From positions 1-12,630 of the forward strand of contig CANGCU010000021.1 in the NCBI GenBank assembly GCA_947452355.1: a stretch of 12,630 bases of DNA, written 5' to 3'. Both the position numbers and the translations under genes were made by a program. Every line of letters starts with the position of its first letter. Positions within the stretch are counted from its first letter, which is position 1. The notes beneath the pieces are model-generated. The model made no database searches, was not told the origin of the DNA, and saw nothing but the letters and a program-made list of their open reading frames with translations. Source of the stretch: Microbacteriaceae bacterium. GTDB taxonomy: Bacteria > Actinomycetota > Actinomycetes > Actinomycetales > Microbacteriaceae. Shown here piece by piece: positions 6,056 through 12,630 of the stretch.

Positions 6056-7501
6056 ATGAACACACCGACGGATGATTCCCTTGACGACCGCCTTCGCAAA
6101 TCCGACCCTGCGGGTCGGGGCGTGAAGGTTCCCGCGGCCCAACGGTCGCAATCACCACGTAACTCGAACAACCCCCTTCGCGATTGGTGGTTGACCACGT
6201 CCCGTCGGGCGCGACGCTCTCTCGTCGGTGGAGTCGGCGTAACCGCCGCGGCTCTTGTCATTGTGGCGGGAGCGCTGTCACCGGCAAACGGACCGTTGAT
6301 CGTTCTGGCCGACAGTCCTAACCCGCAACCCGCCGCCGCCGGGTCATCTGCTGTCAGCGATTCCAAGATGATGATGATGCCGTTTGTGAACTACGAGTAC
6401 GTTGCCGGCGACAACCTGTCCACCTCGTCCGGTCGAGGGCATGTGTACCGACTCAACCTCAACGGGACACCCGAATCGGTGCTTCAGAGGGCGGCAACGT
6501 ACTTTGGCGTGATGGGCGCACCACAGAAGTCACAGTATTTCGACCCCAACTGGCCGACCTACGTCGTCGGCCCCGAGGACGGCACGTCACCCAGCGTCAC
6601 CGTCAGTTGGACGGGGACAGGTTCGTGGTGGTATTCGAACCCAGCCGCCTACCCGGAACAGGCCTGTCTGCACGAACACCGCGTTGGAAAGGGCAGCGAC
6701 GCGTATGTCGAGTGCACCGAATACGAACCGGCAATAACGGGACTTAACCCGAGCGAGTCCGAGACCCGACGATTGGCCAGCGAGTTCTTTAAGTCGATGG
6801 GGGTCTCGTTCGACGTGGCCGACATCACCGTGATGGTGGACGAATGGTCGTCGTTCGCAAGCATCGCCATCAAGGTCGCAGGTCATCCGACTGCCATCGA
6901 ATGGTCGATGTCGTGGTCCGGTAACGGCGAAATCTCGTGGGCTCAAGGGAACTCGGTGTCGATTGTGGACGCCGGTGAGTTCGGCACGGTTTCGGACGCT
7001 GCCGCAGTTGACCGTCTCGCAGATTGGCGTTGGTTCGGTTCCGGACCGACCAACTTCCAGGGCGGGATGCGCCTGATGAAGTCGTCGGTTGACGCGGGAT
7101 TCGGTGTCTCCGAGGGCGATGTTGCGCCAAGTGACGCATCCGAAACAACTGAACCCGCCGATCCGGACACGGACCCGACCGCAGAACCCTCCAGTGAACC
7201 AACGCAAGCCCCCGCACCGGTGGATACAGCCGAACCTGAACCCACGGATACGGCCGCCCCAGTGGTTGAGCCGTCGGATTCGCCAACCGCAGAGCCGACG
7301 GAACCCGAGATTCCGGTGAAGACAATCACGATTGATAAAGCAGAATCTGCGTTGTTGCTCGTCTGGGACGCCTCCGGCGACGCATGGCTGGTTCCGGGCG
7401 TTGCACTGACCGGTGTCGACTCGTGGTGGCAGACCGTCATCACACTTGTTGACGGCGTCATCGAGCTTCCGCCCGCAAGCGAGCCAATCCCAATCGACTG
7501 A
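6056..7501 (+). CDS. Single-pass membrane protein, probable partner/anti-sigma of the ECF factor
   Basis: A 481-residue protein with a cytoplasmic N-terminus, one membrane span and a large exported domain. Residues 1-53 are polar and start MNTPTDDSLDDRLRKSDPAG, a DDxLxxRLRxxDPA-like opening I associate with genes following ECF factors in actinomycetes. The span is about 54-76. The outside part has a Trp/Tyr-rich folded domain (about 108-350, with Cys204 and Cys220 possibly bridged), a Pro/Thr/Glu-rich linker (about 352-420) and a short hydrophobic C-terminal segment. No zinc-finger anti-sigma motif (HxxxCxxC) is present. The role as anti-sigma or signal sensor is inferred from position. ATG 6056 has AAAGGA 12 bases upstream; an in-frame GTG at 6020, overlapping the sigma stop as GTGA, would add 12 residues and allow coupling, and could be the true start. 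Confidence 0.85.
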   Translation: MNTPTDDSLDDRLRKSDPAGRGVKVPAAQRSQSPRNSNNPLRDWWLTTSRRARRSLVGGVGVTAAALVIVAGALSPANGPLIVLADSPNPQPAAAGSSAVSDSKMMMMPFVNYEYVAGDNLSTSSGRGHVYRLNLNGTPESVLQRAATYFGVMGAPQKSQYFDPNWPTYVVGPEDGTSPSVTVSWTGTGSWWYSNPAAYPEQACLHEHRVGKGSDAYVECTEYEPAITGLNPSESETRRLASEFFKSMGVSFDVADITVMVDEWSSFASIAIKVAGHPTAIEWSMSWSGNGEISWAQGNSVSIVDAGEFGTVSDAAAVDRLADWRWFGSGPTNFQGGMRLMKSSVDAGFGVSEGDVAPSDASETTEPADPDTDPTAEPSSEPTQAPAPVDTAEPEPTDTAAPVVEPSDSPTAEPTEPEIPVKTITIDKAESALLLVWDASGDAWLVPGVALTGVDSWWQTVITLVDGVIELPPASEPIPID

Positions 7502-7561
7502 TGGTTGTTCGGTCAACGGCACAGTGGATTGCCAACGACCGCCGCCGTCACCACCACTCGA

Positions 7562-7567
7562 TAGGAT
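7562..7567 (+). promoter_or_regulatory. Candidate -10 box / ribosome site before the TetR gene
   Basis: TAGGAT ends six bases before the ATG at 7574, the same geometry as at three other genes here. The AGGA inside it could equally act as a Shine-Dalgarno sequence with suitable spacing, so leaderless and leadered readings are both open. Confidence 0.35.
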
Positions 7568-7573
7568 TTCGCA

Positions 7574-8332
7574 ATGGCACGTCCACGGCTCGATGCCCCG
7601 GTGCCGGACCTTCAGCTCCCCGCAGCTCTCGACGGTGTGCGGCGGCTGATGCCCGGCGATATTGGCACGCGTGAACGCCTGATCCTTCTCGCAATCGACG
7701 AGATCATGTTGCATGGCCCGTCGGATTTCAATGCTCGGGTCGTGTGCGAGCGCCTCGAGGTGAAGGAGTCGATGGTTCCCTATCACTTCGGAAGCCGCGA
7801 TGGGCTGATCGCCGAAGCGACGATTTGGGCCTACCGCGATTGGTCGCACCATGCGCTCAACGTCCTGAGCCGAACAAAGGGTCGTGGCGAAAAACGTTTG
7901 CGCGCCTACATCAAGGCGGAAATCGACTGGGCGGCGAAAATGGGACCCGTAACGCTACTCACGCAATATCCGTTGCTGTCCAAGCCCGTTCGCGAACAAC
8001 TCGAACAGAAATATGGCGCCGAGATGCGTCGCAAGCTCGAATATCATCTCGTCGTTCTCACGTACCTCGTTGTGGATATTCGTCGGGGGACAAGCACTCC
8101 ACTTAACTTCGACGAGAGCGATTATCCTGGTCCCGAAATTATGGTGAAGTACCCCGCCGAATTCCTCGCGGCGACAAGCGTCTCGTGGTCAAGCCACGGA
8201 GTCGGAATGTGGTCGAGCGGAAGCCACCTTCCCTCCAACACCTTCGGTGCTGTCACAATTGGAAGCATTTCGACCAAAGTCGCAATCGACAACCACATTA
8301 AGCAAATCGTCAGGGTTGCCGAAGGGCGCTAG
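7574..8332 (+). CDS. TetR-family transcriptional regulator
   Basis: A 252-residue regulator, at the long end for TetR proteins. After a 30-residue extension (MARPRLDAPVPDLQLPAALD and on), the DNA-binding domain runs from about 32 to 85: TRERLILLAIDEIMLHGPSD, FNARVVCERLEVKESMVPYH and FGSRDGLIAEAT contain the usual three helices, with the YHF(G)S(R)D(G)L hallmark at 70-78. The C-terminal ligand domain (about 90-252) has no recognisable family; its second half is unusually rich in Ser and aromatic residues (VSWSSHGVGMWSSGSH). The ATG has AGGA seven bases upstream, and also fits the leaderless pattern. It sits alone between the sigma-factor operon and the acyltransferase, in the same orientation, 72 bases after the former. 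The regulated gene is unknown; the downstream acyltransferase is the nearest candidate. Confidence 0.9.
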   Translation: MARPRLDAPVPDLQLPAALDGVRRLMPGDIGTRERLILLAIDEIMLHGPSDFNARVVCERLEVKESMVPYHFGSRDGLIAEATIWAYRDWSHHALNVLSRTKGRGEKRLRAYIKAEIDWAAKMGPVTLLTQYPLLSKPVREQLEQKYGAEMRRKLEYHLVVLTYLVVDIRRGTSTPLNFDESDYPGPEIMVKYPAEFLAATSVSWSSHGVGMWSSGSHLPSNTFGAVTIGSISTKVAIDNHIKQIVRVAEGR

Positions 8333-8412
8333 CGGGGACAACACGCGCGACGCGGCGTGAACGAGGTTGGGCGGTGTCACCGGAACGCACAAAGTCTCGT
8401 GAATTGTTTGGA

Positions 8413-8418
8413 TACGCT
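8413..8418 (+). promoter_or_regulatory. Candidate -10 box of a leaderless acyltransferase promoter
   Basis: TACGCT followed by six bases (GGTGAA) and the ATG at 8425. GGTGA could be a weak ribosome site. No clear -35 at the expected place. Confidence 0.35.
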
Positions 8419-8424
8419 GGTGAA

Positions 8425-10491
8425 ATGGCGAAACAACACGGCATCGGACGTCGAGTGGACATCCAGATTCTGCGAGCGGTAGCCGTACTCTCGGTTATCG
8501 TCGGGCACTTCTGGTCTACCAAACTCGAGGGCGGTTTCGCCGGCGTCGATGTCTTTTTCGTCATCTCGGGTTTCCTCATCACCTCGCTTCTTGTCCGCGA
8601 GATTGAATCCGTCGGGCAGCTAAACTTCGCGCGTTTTTGGGTTCGACGAATCAGGCGAATTTTCCCCGCCGCGATGACGGTCATTATTGCGGTCATCGTC
8701 GCCGTCGAACTAATTGGCGCGCCTGATCAGACCAGCATCCTGACACGACACGTCATCGCATCATCGTTTAGTGGCGAGAACCTGCTCTTGGGATGGGATT
8801 CCGTCGATTATCAACGGAGCACCGACTCTACGTCCCCCCTTCAGCACTATTGGTCATTGGCCGTCGAAGAGCAGTTTTATCTCGTGTGGCCACTCGTACT
8901 CGGGCTGGTCGTCATCCTTGCCCGACGACTCAGGCTTCAATTCCGAACACTCGCCGGCTGGGCTGTCGGAGCAATCAGCGTCGCGTCACTCGCATACGCC
9001 CTCGTCATCGGACCCGAAACTCCATCGAATTATTTTGACCCCTTCGCCCGTGCATGGGAACTCGGTGTCGGCGCGATTGTTGCGATTGTTTTTTCCGATC
9101 GAACCTGGCGCCGGGCCGCACTCACACAAATCGCCGTCGCAGTGGCGTGGATTGGGTTGGTCGCAACGTTCTTTGTTCCCGCCCTCGCGCATCGCGTCCC
9201 TGGTATCGGAGTCATCCCCGCTGTCATGCTGACGGCAGTCATCATCGCGCTATCCAATGTCGCGACCGTTCGGACAAACAATCCGCCCGCCGCAATATTC
9301 CAGCGAGTCGGTGAATGGATAGGGGATCGGTCCTATTCCATGTACCTCTGGCATTGGCCATTCGTGATTCTGGGCCCCCTCGTGATCGAAGGCAACCTGA
9401 AGGACTGGATGAAGGTCGCCTGTATCGCGGTTGTTTTCGTCATCTCTGACCTGTCCTTCCGATTTATCGAGAACCCCGTTCGTCGCTCGACACGAGCGTG
9501 GTTGAACAAGCCCCTCGCTGTTGGCGCAATTGCCGTCGCTCTTTCCCTGACCGTTGCAGTGGTCACACCAGCACTCCCCAACACGTCGGTGACCGTCGGG
9601 CTGACGGCCGAGCCGACCGAATCGATGGTGGACACTCCGTTGGATCCATCCACGCCGGGTTATTCCGCCACGTATCCGTTCGTGAGCCCGCACTGCGACG
9701 GAGCAGCCAGCGCGGTGTTCGATTGCCCAGCGACCACAGCCATCACAGTGAAAGCTAACCTCTACCCCATCGATCCGCCAGCCTCCGACACCTGCGTGTA
9801 TTACAACGAGGCAAAAACACGGGATTGCGTGTTGGGAGACCTCAGCGGTGCCCGATCGATTGCGATGGTCGGTGACTCCCACGGTCGTGCGATGTGGCGC
9901 GCGTTCGACCTCATCGGTCAGCACGCGCACGTTCGCGTCGCCACATTCCTTCACAACGGGTGCCCTTACGCGGCATCTCTCAACGCGGAATGCAACGATT
10001 ACAACTCGCACGTGCGCGAGAGCATCACATCGGGTCACTTTGATCTCGTGGTTTTTGTTCAACGATCGACACCTCTCGAGGTGCCGGACGATTTCCGTCA
10101 AGTACCGGACGGATACCGTGCGGGCTATCAGGAACTCGTTGACCTCGGAATCCCGGCCGTCGTCCTCAAGGACAGCCCGCTGTTATCCATCGCCCAGTTG
10201 AAGTGCATCCACCAAAAATTCCGCGACCCCGGCACCTGCACCATCCCACTCGCCACCGCGTTCGAAACGGTCGACGAGGCCTACAACACCGCAATTGATT
10301 TGGGTATCCCGACAATTGACCTCAACCCACTGTTCTGCCCGACCGACACGTGCCCAGCCGCAATCGGCGGGGTTGGTGTTTACCGCGACGAACATCACCC
10401 GAGCACGGTTTTCGCCGCGACCCTCGCGCCGTTCATCTGGAGCGACCTCCGTCAGCTCGGGTTCTTAGGCGCAGAAGCTTTCAGCCCCTAG
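8425..10491 (+). CDS. Acyltransferase-3 / SGNH-hydrolase fusion (OafA-like O-acyltransferase)
   Basis: A 688-residue membrane enzyme expected to O-acetylate or O-acylate a cell-surface polysaccharide or glycan. The acyltransferase-3 domain (about 8-380, ten or so membrane spans) shows RRVDIQILRAVAVLSVIVGH (catalytic-type His28), GVDVFFVISGFLI (40-52), the RIRRIFPA loop, WSLAVEEQFYLVWP (143-156) and YSMYLWHWPF (304-313). After a linker, the extracytoplasmic SGNH domain (about 415-680) has the Ser nucleophile in MVGDSHGRAMW (481-491) and a C-terminal YRDEHHPS (653-660) carrying the Asp/His pair. Ten cysteines in this domain fall into closely spaced pairs, pointing to disulphides outside the cell. 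ATG 8425 is chosen over a GTG at 8374 because family homology starts right after it and a TANNNT box sits six bases before it. It lies 39 bases before the next gene and may share its transcript. Confidence 0.93.
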   Translation: MAKQHGIGRRVDIQILRAVAVLSVIVGHFWSTKLEGGFAGVDVFFVISGFLITSLLVREIESVGQLNFARFWVRRIRRIFPAAMTVIIAVIVAVELIGAPDQTSILTRHVIASSFSGENLLLGWDSVDYQRSTDSTSPLQHYWSLAVEEQFYLVWPLVLGLVVILARRLRLQFRTLAGWAVGAISVASLAYALVIGPETPSNYFDPFARAWELGVGAIVAIVFSDRTWRRAALTQIAVAVAWIGLVATFFVPALAHRVPGIGVIPAVMLTAVIIALSNVATVRTNNPPAAIFQRVGEWIGDRSYSMYLWHWPFVILGPLVIEGNLKDWMKVACIAVVFVISDLSFRFIENPVRRSTRAWLNKPLAVGAIAVALSLTVAVVTPALPNTSVTVGLTAEPTESMVDTPLDPSTPGYSATYPFVSPHCDGAASAVFDCPATTAITVKANLYPIDPPASDTCVYYNEAKTRDCVLGDLSGARSIAMVGDSHGRAMWRAFDLIGQHAHVRVATFLHNGCPYAASLNAECNDYNSHVRESITSGHFDLVVFVQRSTPLEVPDDFRQVPDGYRAGYQELVDLGIPAVVLKDSPLLSIAQLKCIHQKFRDPGTCTIPLATAFETVDEAYNTAIDLGIPTIDLNPLFCPTDTCPAAIGGVGVYRDEHHPSTVFAATLAPFIWSDLRQLGFLGAEAFSP

Positions 10492-10530
10492 GCTTTAGGA
10501 ACGTCGCTTCTAAAACTGTTAGGAATAAAT

Positions 10531-11391
10531 ATGATCCCGACGATTTCACGCACCACAATCGCCTTCACCGCAGCGACGCTGCTGATGTTCGCCCCGGTGT
10601 CCTCTCCGGCAATTGCTGCCCCGCGTGTGACCTCCACGATCGACGTTGGCAATGATCCTTACTCGGTGGCGTTCAGCCCCAACGGCAAAACTGCGTACGT
10701 CGTAAACTTCGCCGACGACTCCGTGTCCGTCATCAACGTCTCAACCGGCACCGTACAAGGTTCCCCAATCGCCGTCGGCAATGGGCCATACTCGGTAGCG
10801 TTCAGCCACAACGGCAAAACCGCGTACGTCGCAAACACCGCCGACGACTCCGTATCCGTCATCAACGTCACAACCAGCACCGTACAAGGTTCCCCAATCG
10901 CCGTCGGGGATAATCCTGCCGCGGTGGCATTCACCCATAACGGCAAAACCGCGTATGTCGCCAACTATAACGACGACACCGTGTCCGTCATCAACGTCAA
11001 AACCAGCACCGTACACGGTGCCCCAATCGCCGTCGGCAATGGTCCCGCCTCGGTGGCGTTCACTCCAAACGGCAAAGAGGCATACGTCATCAACGGCGAC
11101 GACGACACCGTGTCCGTCATCAACGTCAAAACCAGCGCCGTACACGGTGCCCCAATCGCCGTCGGCGCTTATCCCATGGCCGCAGCGTTCACCCCAAACG
11201 GCAAAAAGGCCTACGTTGCCTGCGGTAACGACGACACCGTGTCCGTCATCAACGTCAAAACCAGCACCGTACAAGGTGCCCCAATCGGCGTTGGCAATGG
11301 TCCTTACTCGGTAGCGTTAAGCCCCAACGGGAAAATTGCCTACGTCGCGAATGCCGAAGGCGGCACCGTATCGGTGATTACGACGAAATAG
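10531..11391 (+). CDS. Secreted YVTN beta-propeller repeat protein
   Basis: A 286-residue exported protein. The signal peptide covers about 1-30 (MIPTISRTTIAFTAATLLMF followed by a SSPAIAA cleavage region). The rest is six tandem 43-residue units, each with the pattern GxPIAVGxxPxxVAF, then NGKxAYVxN, then DD(T/S)VSVINVxTSTV, typical of YVTN/surface-layer beta-propellers that mediate binding at the cell surface. The last unit is five residues short and the first starts as TSTIDVG. Propellers of this type usually have seven blades, so six is noteworthy. No membrane anchor or sorting signal is seen, so it is probably secreted or loosely bound. ATG 10531 has AGGA six bases upstream. It follows the acyltransferase by 39 bases with no terminator between, so co-transcription is possible. 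Confidence 0.93.
   Translation: MIPTISRTTIAFTAATLLMFAPVSSPAIAAPRVTSTIDVGNDPYSVAFSPNGKTAYVVNFADDSVSVINVSTGTVQGSPIAVGNGPYSVAFSHNGKTAYVANTADDSVSVINVTTSTVQGSPIAVGDNPAAVAFTHNGKTAYVANYNDDTVSVINVKTSTVHGAPIAVGNGPASVAFTPNGKEAYVINGDDDTVSVINVKTSAVHGAPIAVGAYPMAAAFTPNGKKAYVACGNDDTVSVINVKTSTVQGAPIGVGNGPYSVALSPNGKIAYVANAEGGTVSVITTK
10630..11388 (+). repeat. Six tandem 129-bp repeats inside the propeller gene
   Basis: Units begin at 10630, 10759, 10888, 11017, 11146 and 11275, exactly 129 bases apart; the last is shortened. Long stretches are nearly identical in DNA as well as protein, for example GACGACACCGTGTCCGTCAT in units 3-5, which points to recent duplication or gene conversion rather than old divergent blades. 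Confidence 0.95.
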
Positions 11392-11405
11392 GTCAATGCG
11401 GTCAA

Positions 11406-11435
11406 ACCTCGGTGGCAACCGAGGTGCGGTTTGTT
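11406..11435. terminator. Hairpin between the two convergent surface-protein genes
   Basis: ACCTCGGT-GGCA-ACCGAGGT is an 8-bp perfect stem, followed on the plus strand by GCGGTTTGTT. An alternative pairing CAAACC/GGTTTG encloses it. It lies 14 bases after the propeller gene and 11 bases past the stop of the gene converging from the right, so it may serve both. Confidence 0.6.
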
Positions 11436-11445
11436 AAATCAGATA

Positions 11446-12474
11446 TTAGCTTCTGACCCGGCGACGCAGAATCAGAACACCCAGTGCGAATATAGCTGCG
11501 CCAACCAGCGCAGCGCCTAAGAGTTCCGAGCGATCCACCCCGGTGTATGCGAGGTTTTCGTGGTTGTCGTTGTGGTTGTGGTTCGATCCACCACCTCCCG
11601 ACGAGCCCGCGTTGTCTGTCGTAATGAACAAGGACGCATCCGTATATACGGAATAGTAAGGGGCATCCTTGATGGAGTGAGATGAGTCTTGAAAATACCC
11701 CATACCCGTCGCCGATCCCGTCGAGAAGTCAACCGCCAACAATTGGTTGCAATTATCACTCATCAGCCAGGCATTCCCGTGTGAATCGAAAGCACCTCCG
11801 AATACGTCGGTGGTGTTTTGAGGGTCACCGTTCGCGCAGTTAAAGGGCGATGATAACTCCACATTGTGGTCGGGGAGTGCGGTTGCTGCGCCCGTTTCTT
11901 CGTTGATTCGGTATGCATCCCCGCCCCACGTGTAGGCGTAGATCGTGTCGTCTGCAGGATTGTAGGCCATTGCTGCCGTGTCAATTCCGGGGCTCCCAAC
12001 GAGGGTCGTGAGTCCGGAAGACAGATCAACTCGAACAAGTGGATTACCCCCAAAAGATGCCCCATAGGCGTCGCCCGAGTTTGTAATCATTAGTGCCGCG
12101 ATGAATGTGCTGGCACCGTGAATCTCTCCAATGTCCGTGTACACACCGTTCTCGGTGTCCACCGTTGACAGTTGAGCAGCGGACGCATCAGACCAAATGA
12201 AATAAACTTTGCCGTCAATCGGATTTTGCTGAACGCCGCCCGTGCACTGATGAGTGTGTTGCACACCCACGGCTGTCGACATTCCCGTTGTCGGATCGAC
12301 CCTCCATAAGTAACCTGCCCCGCTGCCGCATTCAATGATGAACATATGTTGGTCCGACGGCAGCGTCGGCGTTACTGCGGAGGCCGGAGCGATGGCTACC
12401 GTCAACAATCCAACTGACGCGACGGCAACCGCCGCAAATCGAAATAGTGTTTTCCCACAAAACGTTGAGTTCAC
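11446..12474 (-). CDS. LAxTG-anchored surface protein with propeller-like domain
   Basis: A 342-residue cell-wall protein. Signal peptide at 1-33 (basic start MNSTFCGKTLFRF, hydrophobic core, ASA cleavage). Residues about 40-288 are a beta-rich domain with repeated motifs such as YLWRVDPTTGMSTAVG, LVRVDLSSGLTTLVG, YRINEETGAATAL and LLAVDFSTGSATGMG, resembling propeller blades that report values. A Gly then His/Asn-rich linker (SSGGGGSNHNHNDNHE, 291-306) leads to the sorting signal LAYTG (308-312), a membrane span (about 317-335) and the tail RRRVRS, so a class E-type sortase should attach it to peptidoglycan. GTG 12474 is chosen because AAAAAGGA lies seven bases upstream; an in-frame ATG at 12492 has no ribosome site, but is possible. 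Ligand unknown. Confidence 0.88.
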   Translation of the reverse strand: MNSTFCGKTLFRFAAVAVASVGLLTVAIAPASAVTPTLPSDQHMFIIECGSGAGYLWRVDPTTGMSTAVGVQHTHQCTGGVQQNPIDGKVYFIWSDASAAQLSTVDTENGVYTDIGEIHGASTFIAALMITNSGDAYGASFGGNPLVRVDLSSGLTTLVGSPGIDTAAMAYNPADDTIYAYTWGGDAYRINEETGAATALPDHNVELSSPFNCANGDPQNTTDVFGGAFDSHGNAWLMSDNCNQLLAVDFSTGSATGMGYFQDSSHSIKDAPYYSVYTDASLFITTDNAGSSGGGGSNHNHNDNHENLAYTGVDRSELLGAALVGAAIFALGVLILRRRVRS

Positions 12475-12536
12475 GAGCGAGTCCTTTTTCATCACGTTAG
12501 CTGTCGGCAACGAGGTATCACGTTGTTAACTAAAAC

Positions 12537-12567
12537 ATATTAGCAAGATTGTGCACTGTGATGTCAA
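12537..12567 (-). promoter_or_regulatory. Promoter of the LAxTG protein gene, with overlapping palindrome
   Basis: On the minus strand TTGACA (12562-12567) is a perfect -35 and TAATAT (12537-12542) a near-perfect -10, with a 19-base spacer; GCTAAT two bases earlier would give 17. The -35 lies inside TGATGTTGACATCA (12559-12572), an inverted repeat of six bases either side of two, which could be an operator. Confidence 0.5.
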
Positions 12568-12593
12568 CATCAACCGACCCCACCTTGGACTTA

Positions 12594-12622
12594 TGGACAA
12601 GAGTTTTGTCGCTCAATAGGAT
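12594..12622 (+). promoter_or_regulatory. Possible outward promoter for a gene beyond the right edge
   Basis: TGGACA (12594-12599), a 17-base spacer, then TAGGAT (12617-12622) on the plus strand, divergent from the LAxTG protein gene. No coding start is visible before the window ends, so the target is unknown. Confidence 0.3.
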
Positions 12623-12630
12623 GTGGGAAA

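Noticed and set aside
6368..6379. Four ATG triplets in a row (Met-Met-Met-Met)
   Set aside because: It is in frame inside the membrane protein; too short to be treated as a start-site or variable repeat without strain comparison.
6587..7852. A 421-codon open frame on the minus strand across the sigma-partner gene
   Set aside because: It is antisense to a well-supported protein, rich in Arg, His, Gly and Cys with no domain, and results from the GC bias of the opposite strand.
9250..10101. A 283-codon open frame on the minus strand inside the acyltransferase
   Set aside because: It lies wholly antisense to clear SGNH/acyltransferase motifs; composition is unlike a protein and no start signal is seen.
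10741..11274. A repetitive minus-strand frame with a recurring YGAGFDVDDGHGVV pattern
   Set aside because: The pattern is only the reverse reading of the 129-bp repeats of the propeller gene; the plus strand has the signal peptide, ribosome site and family match.
10630..11388. CRISPR-like regular repeats
   Set aside because: There are no unique spacers between repeats; the units are contiguous, in frame and encode propeller blades.

Overview
The window looks like chromosomal DNA of a moderately GC-rich actinomycete, most likely in or near the Microbacteriaceae. The supporting signs are G/C-biased third codon positions, frequent GTG/TTG starts, several genes with a TANNNT -10 box exactly six bases before the start codon (leaderless transcription), and a cell-wall protein ending in an LAxTG sorting signal, the variant used by actinobacterial class E sortases. 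The assignment is inference; no rRNA or tRNA is present.

Layout. 1-583 (-) is the start of ilvD (dihydroxy-acid dehydratase), cut by the window edge. 657-839 (+) is a 60-residue membrane protein. It converges on a lysine/alanine-rich histone H1-like protein (899-1354, -) with a Rho_N/SAP-like C-terminus, and a 13-bp hairpin lies between them. 1455-2084 (-) is a LysE/RhtB-type exporter. 2149-2751 (-) is an XRE-cupin regulator, divergent from a probable operon of a zinc alcohol dehydrogenase (2872-3966, +) and an APC permease (3993-5417, +), which a strong hairpin terminates. This trio reads as a small uptake-and-oxidation module for an amine, amino acid or alcohol, controlled by its own ligand-sensing repressor.

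5544-7501 (+) holds an ECF sigma factor followed by a single-pass membrane protein with a large exported domain. The second gene is probably a non-classical partner or anti-sigma factor. 7574-8332 (+) is a TetR-family regulator.

8425-12474 is a cell-surface stretch. It contains an acyltransferase-3/SGNH fusion (probable polysaccharide O-acyltransferase), a secreted protein built of six near-identical 43-residue YVTN propeller repeats, and, convergent to it, a secreted propeller-like protein anchored through an LAYTG sorting motif behind a Gly and His/Asn-rich linker. The last 150 bases hold the promoter of that gene and perhaps one leading out of the window.

Most genes belong to known families. 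I did not find a clearly new multi-gene system. The points most worth following are the ECF sigma/membrane partner pair, the recently amplified propeller repeats, the LAxTG protein, the H1-like/Rho_N fusion and the leaderless start signature.
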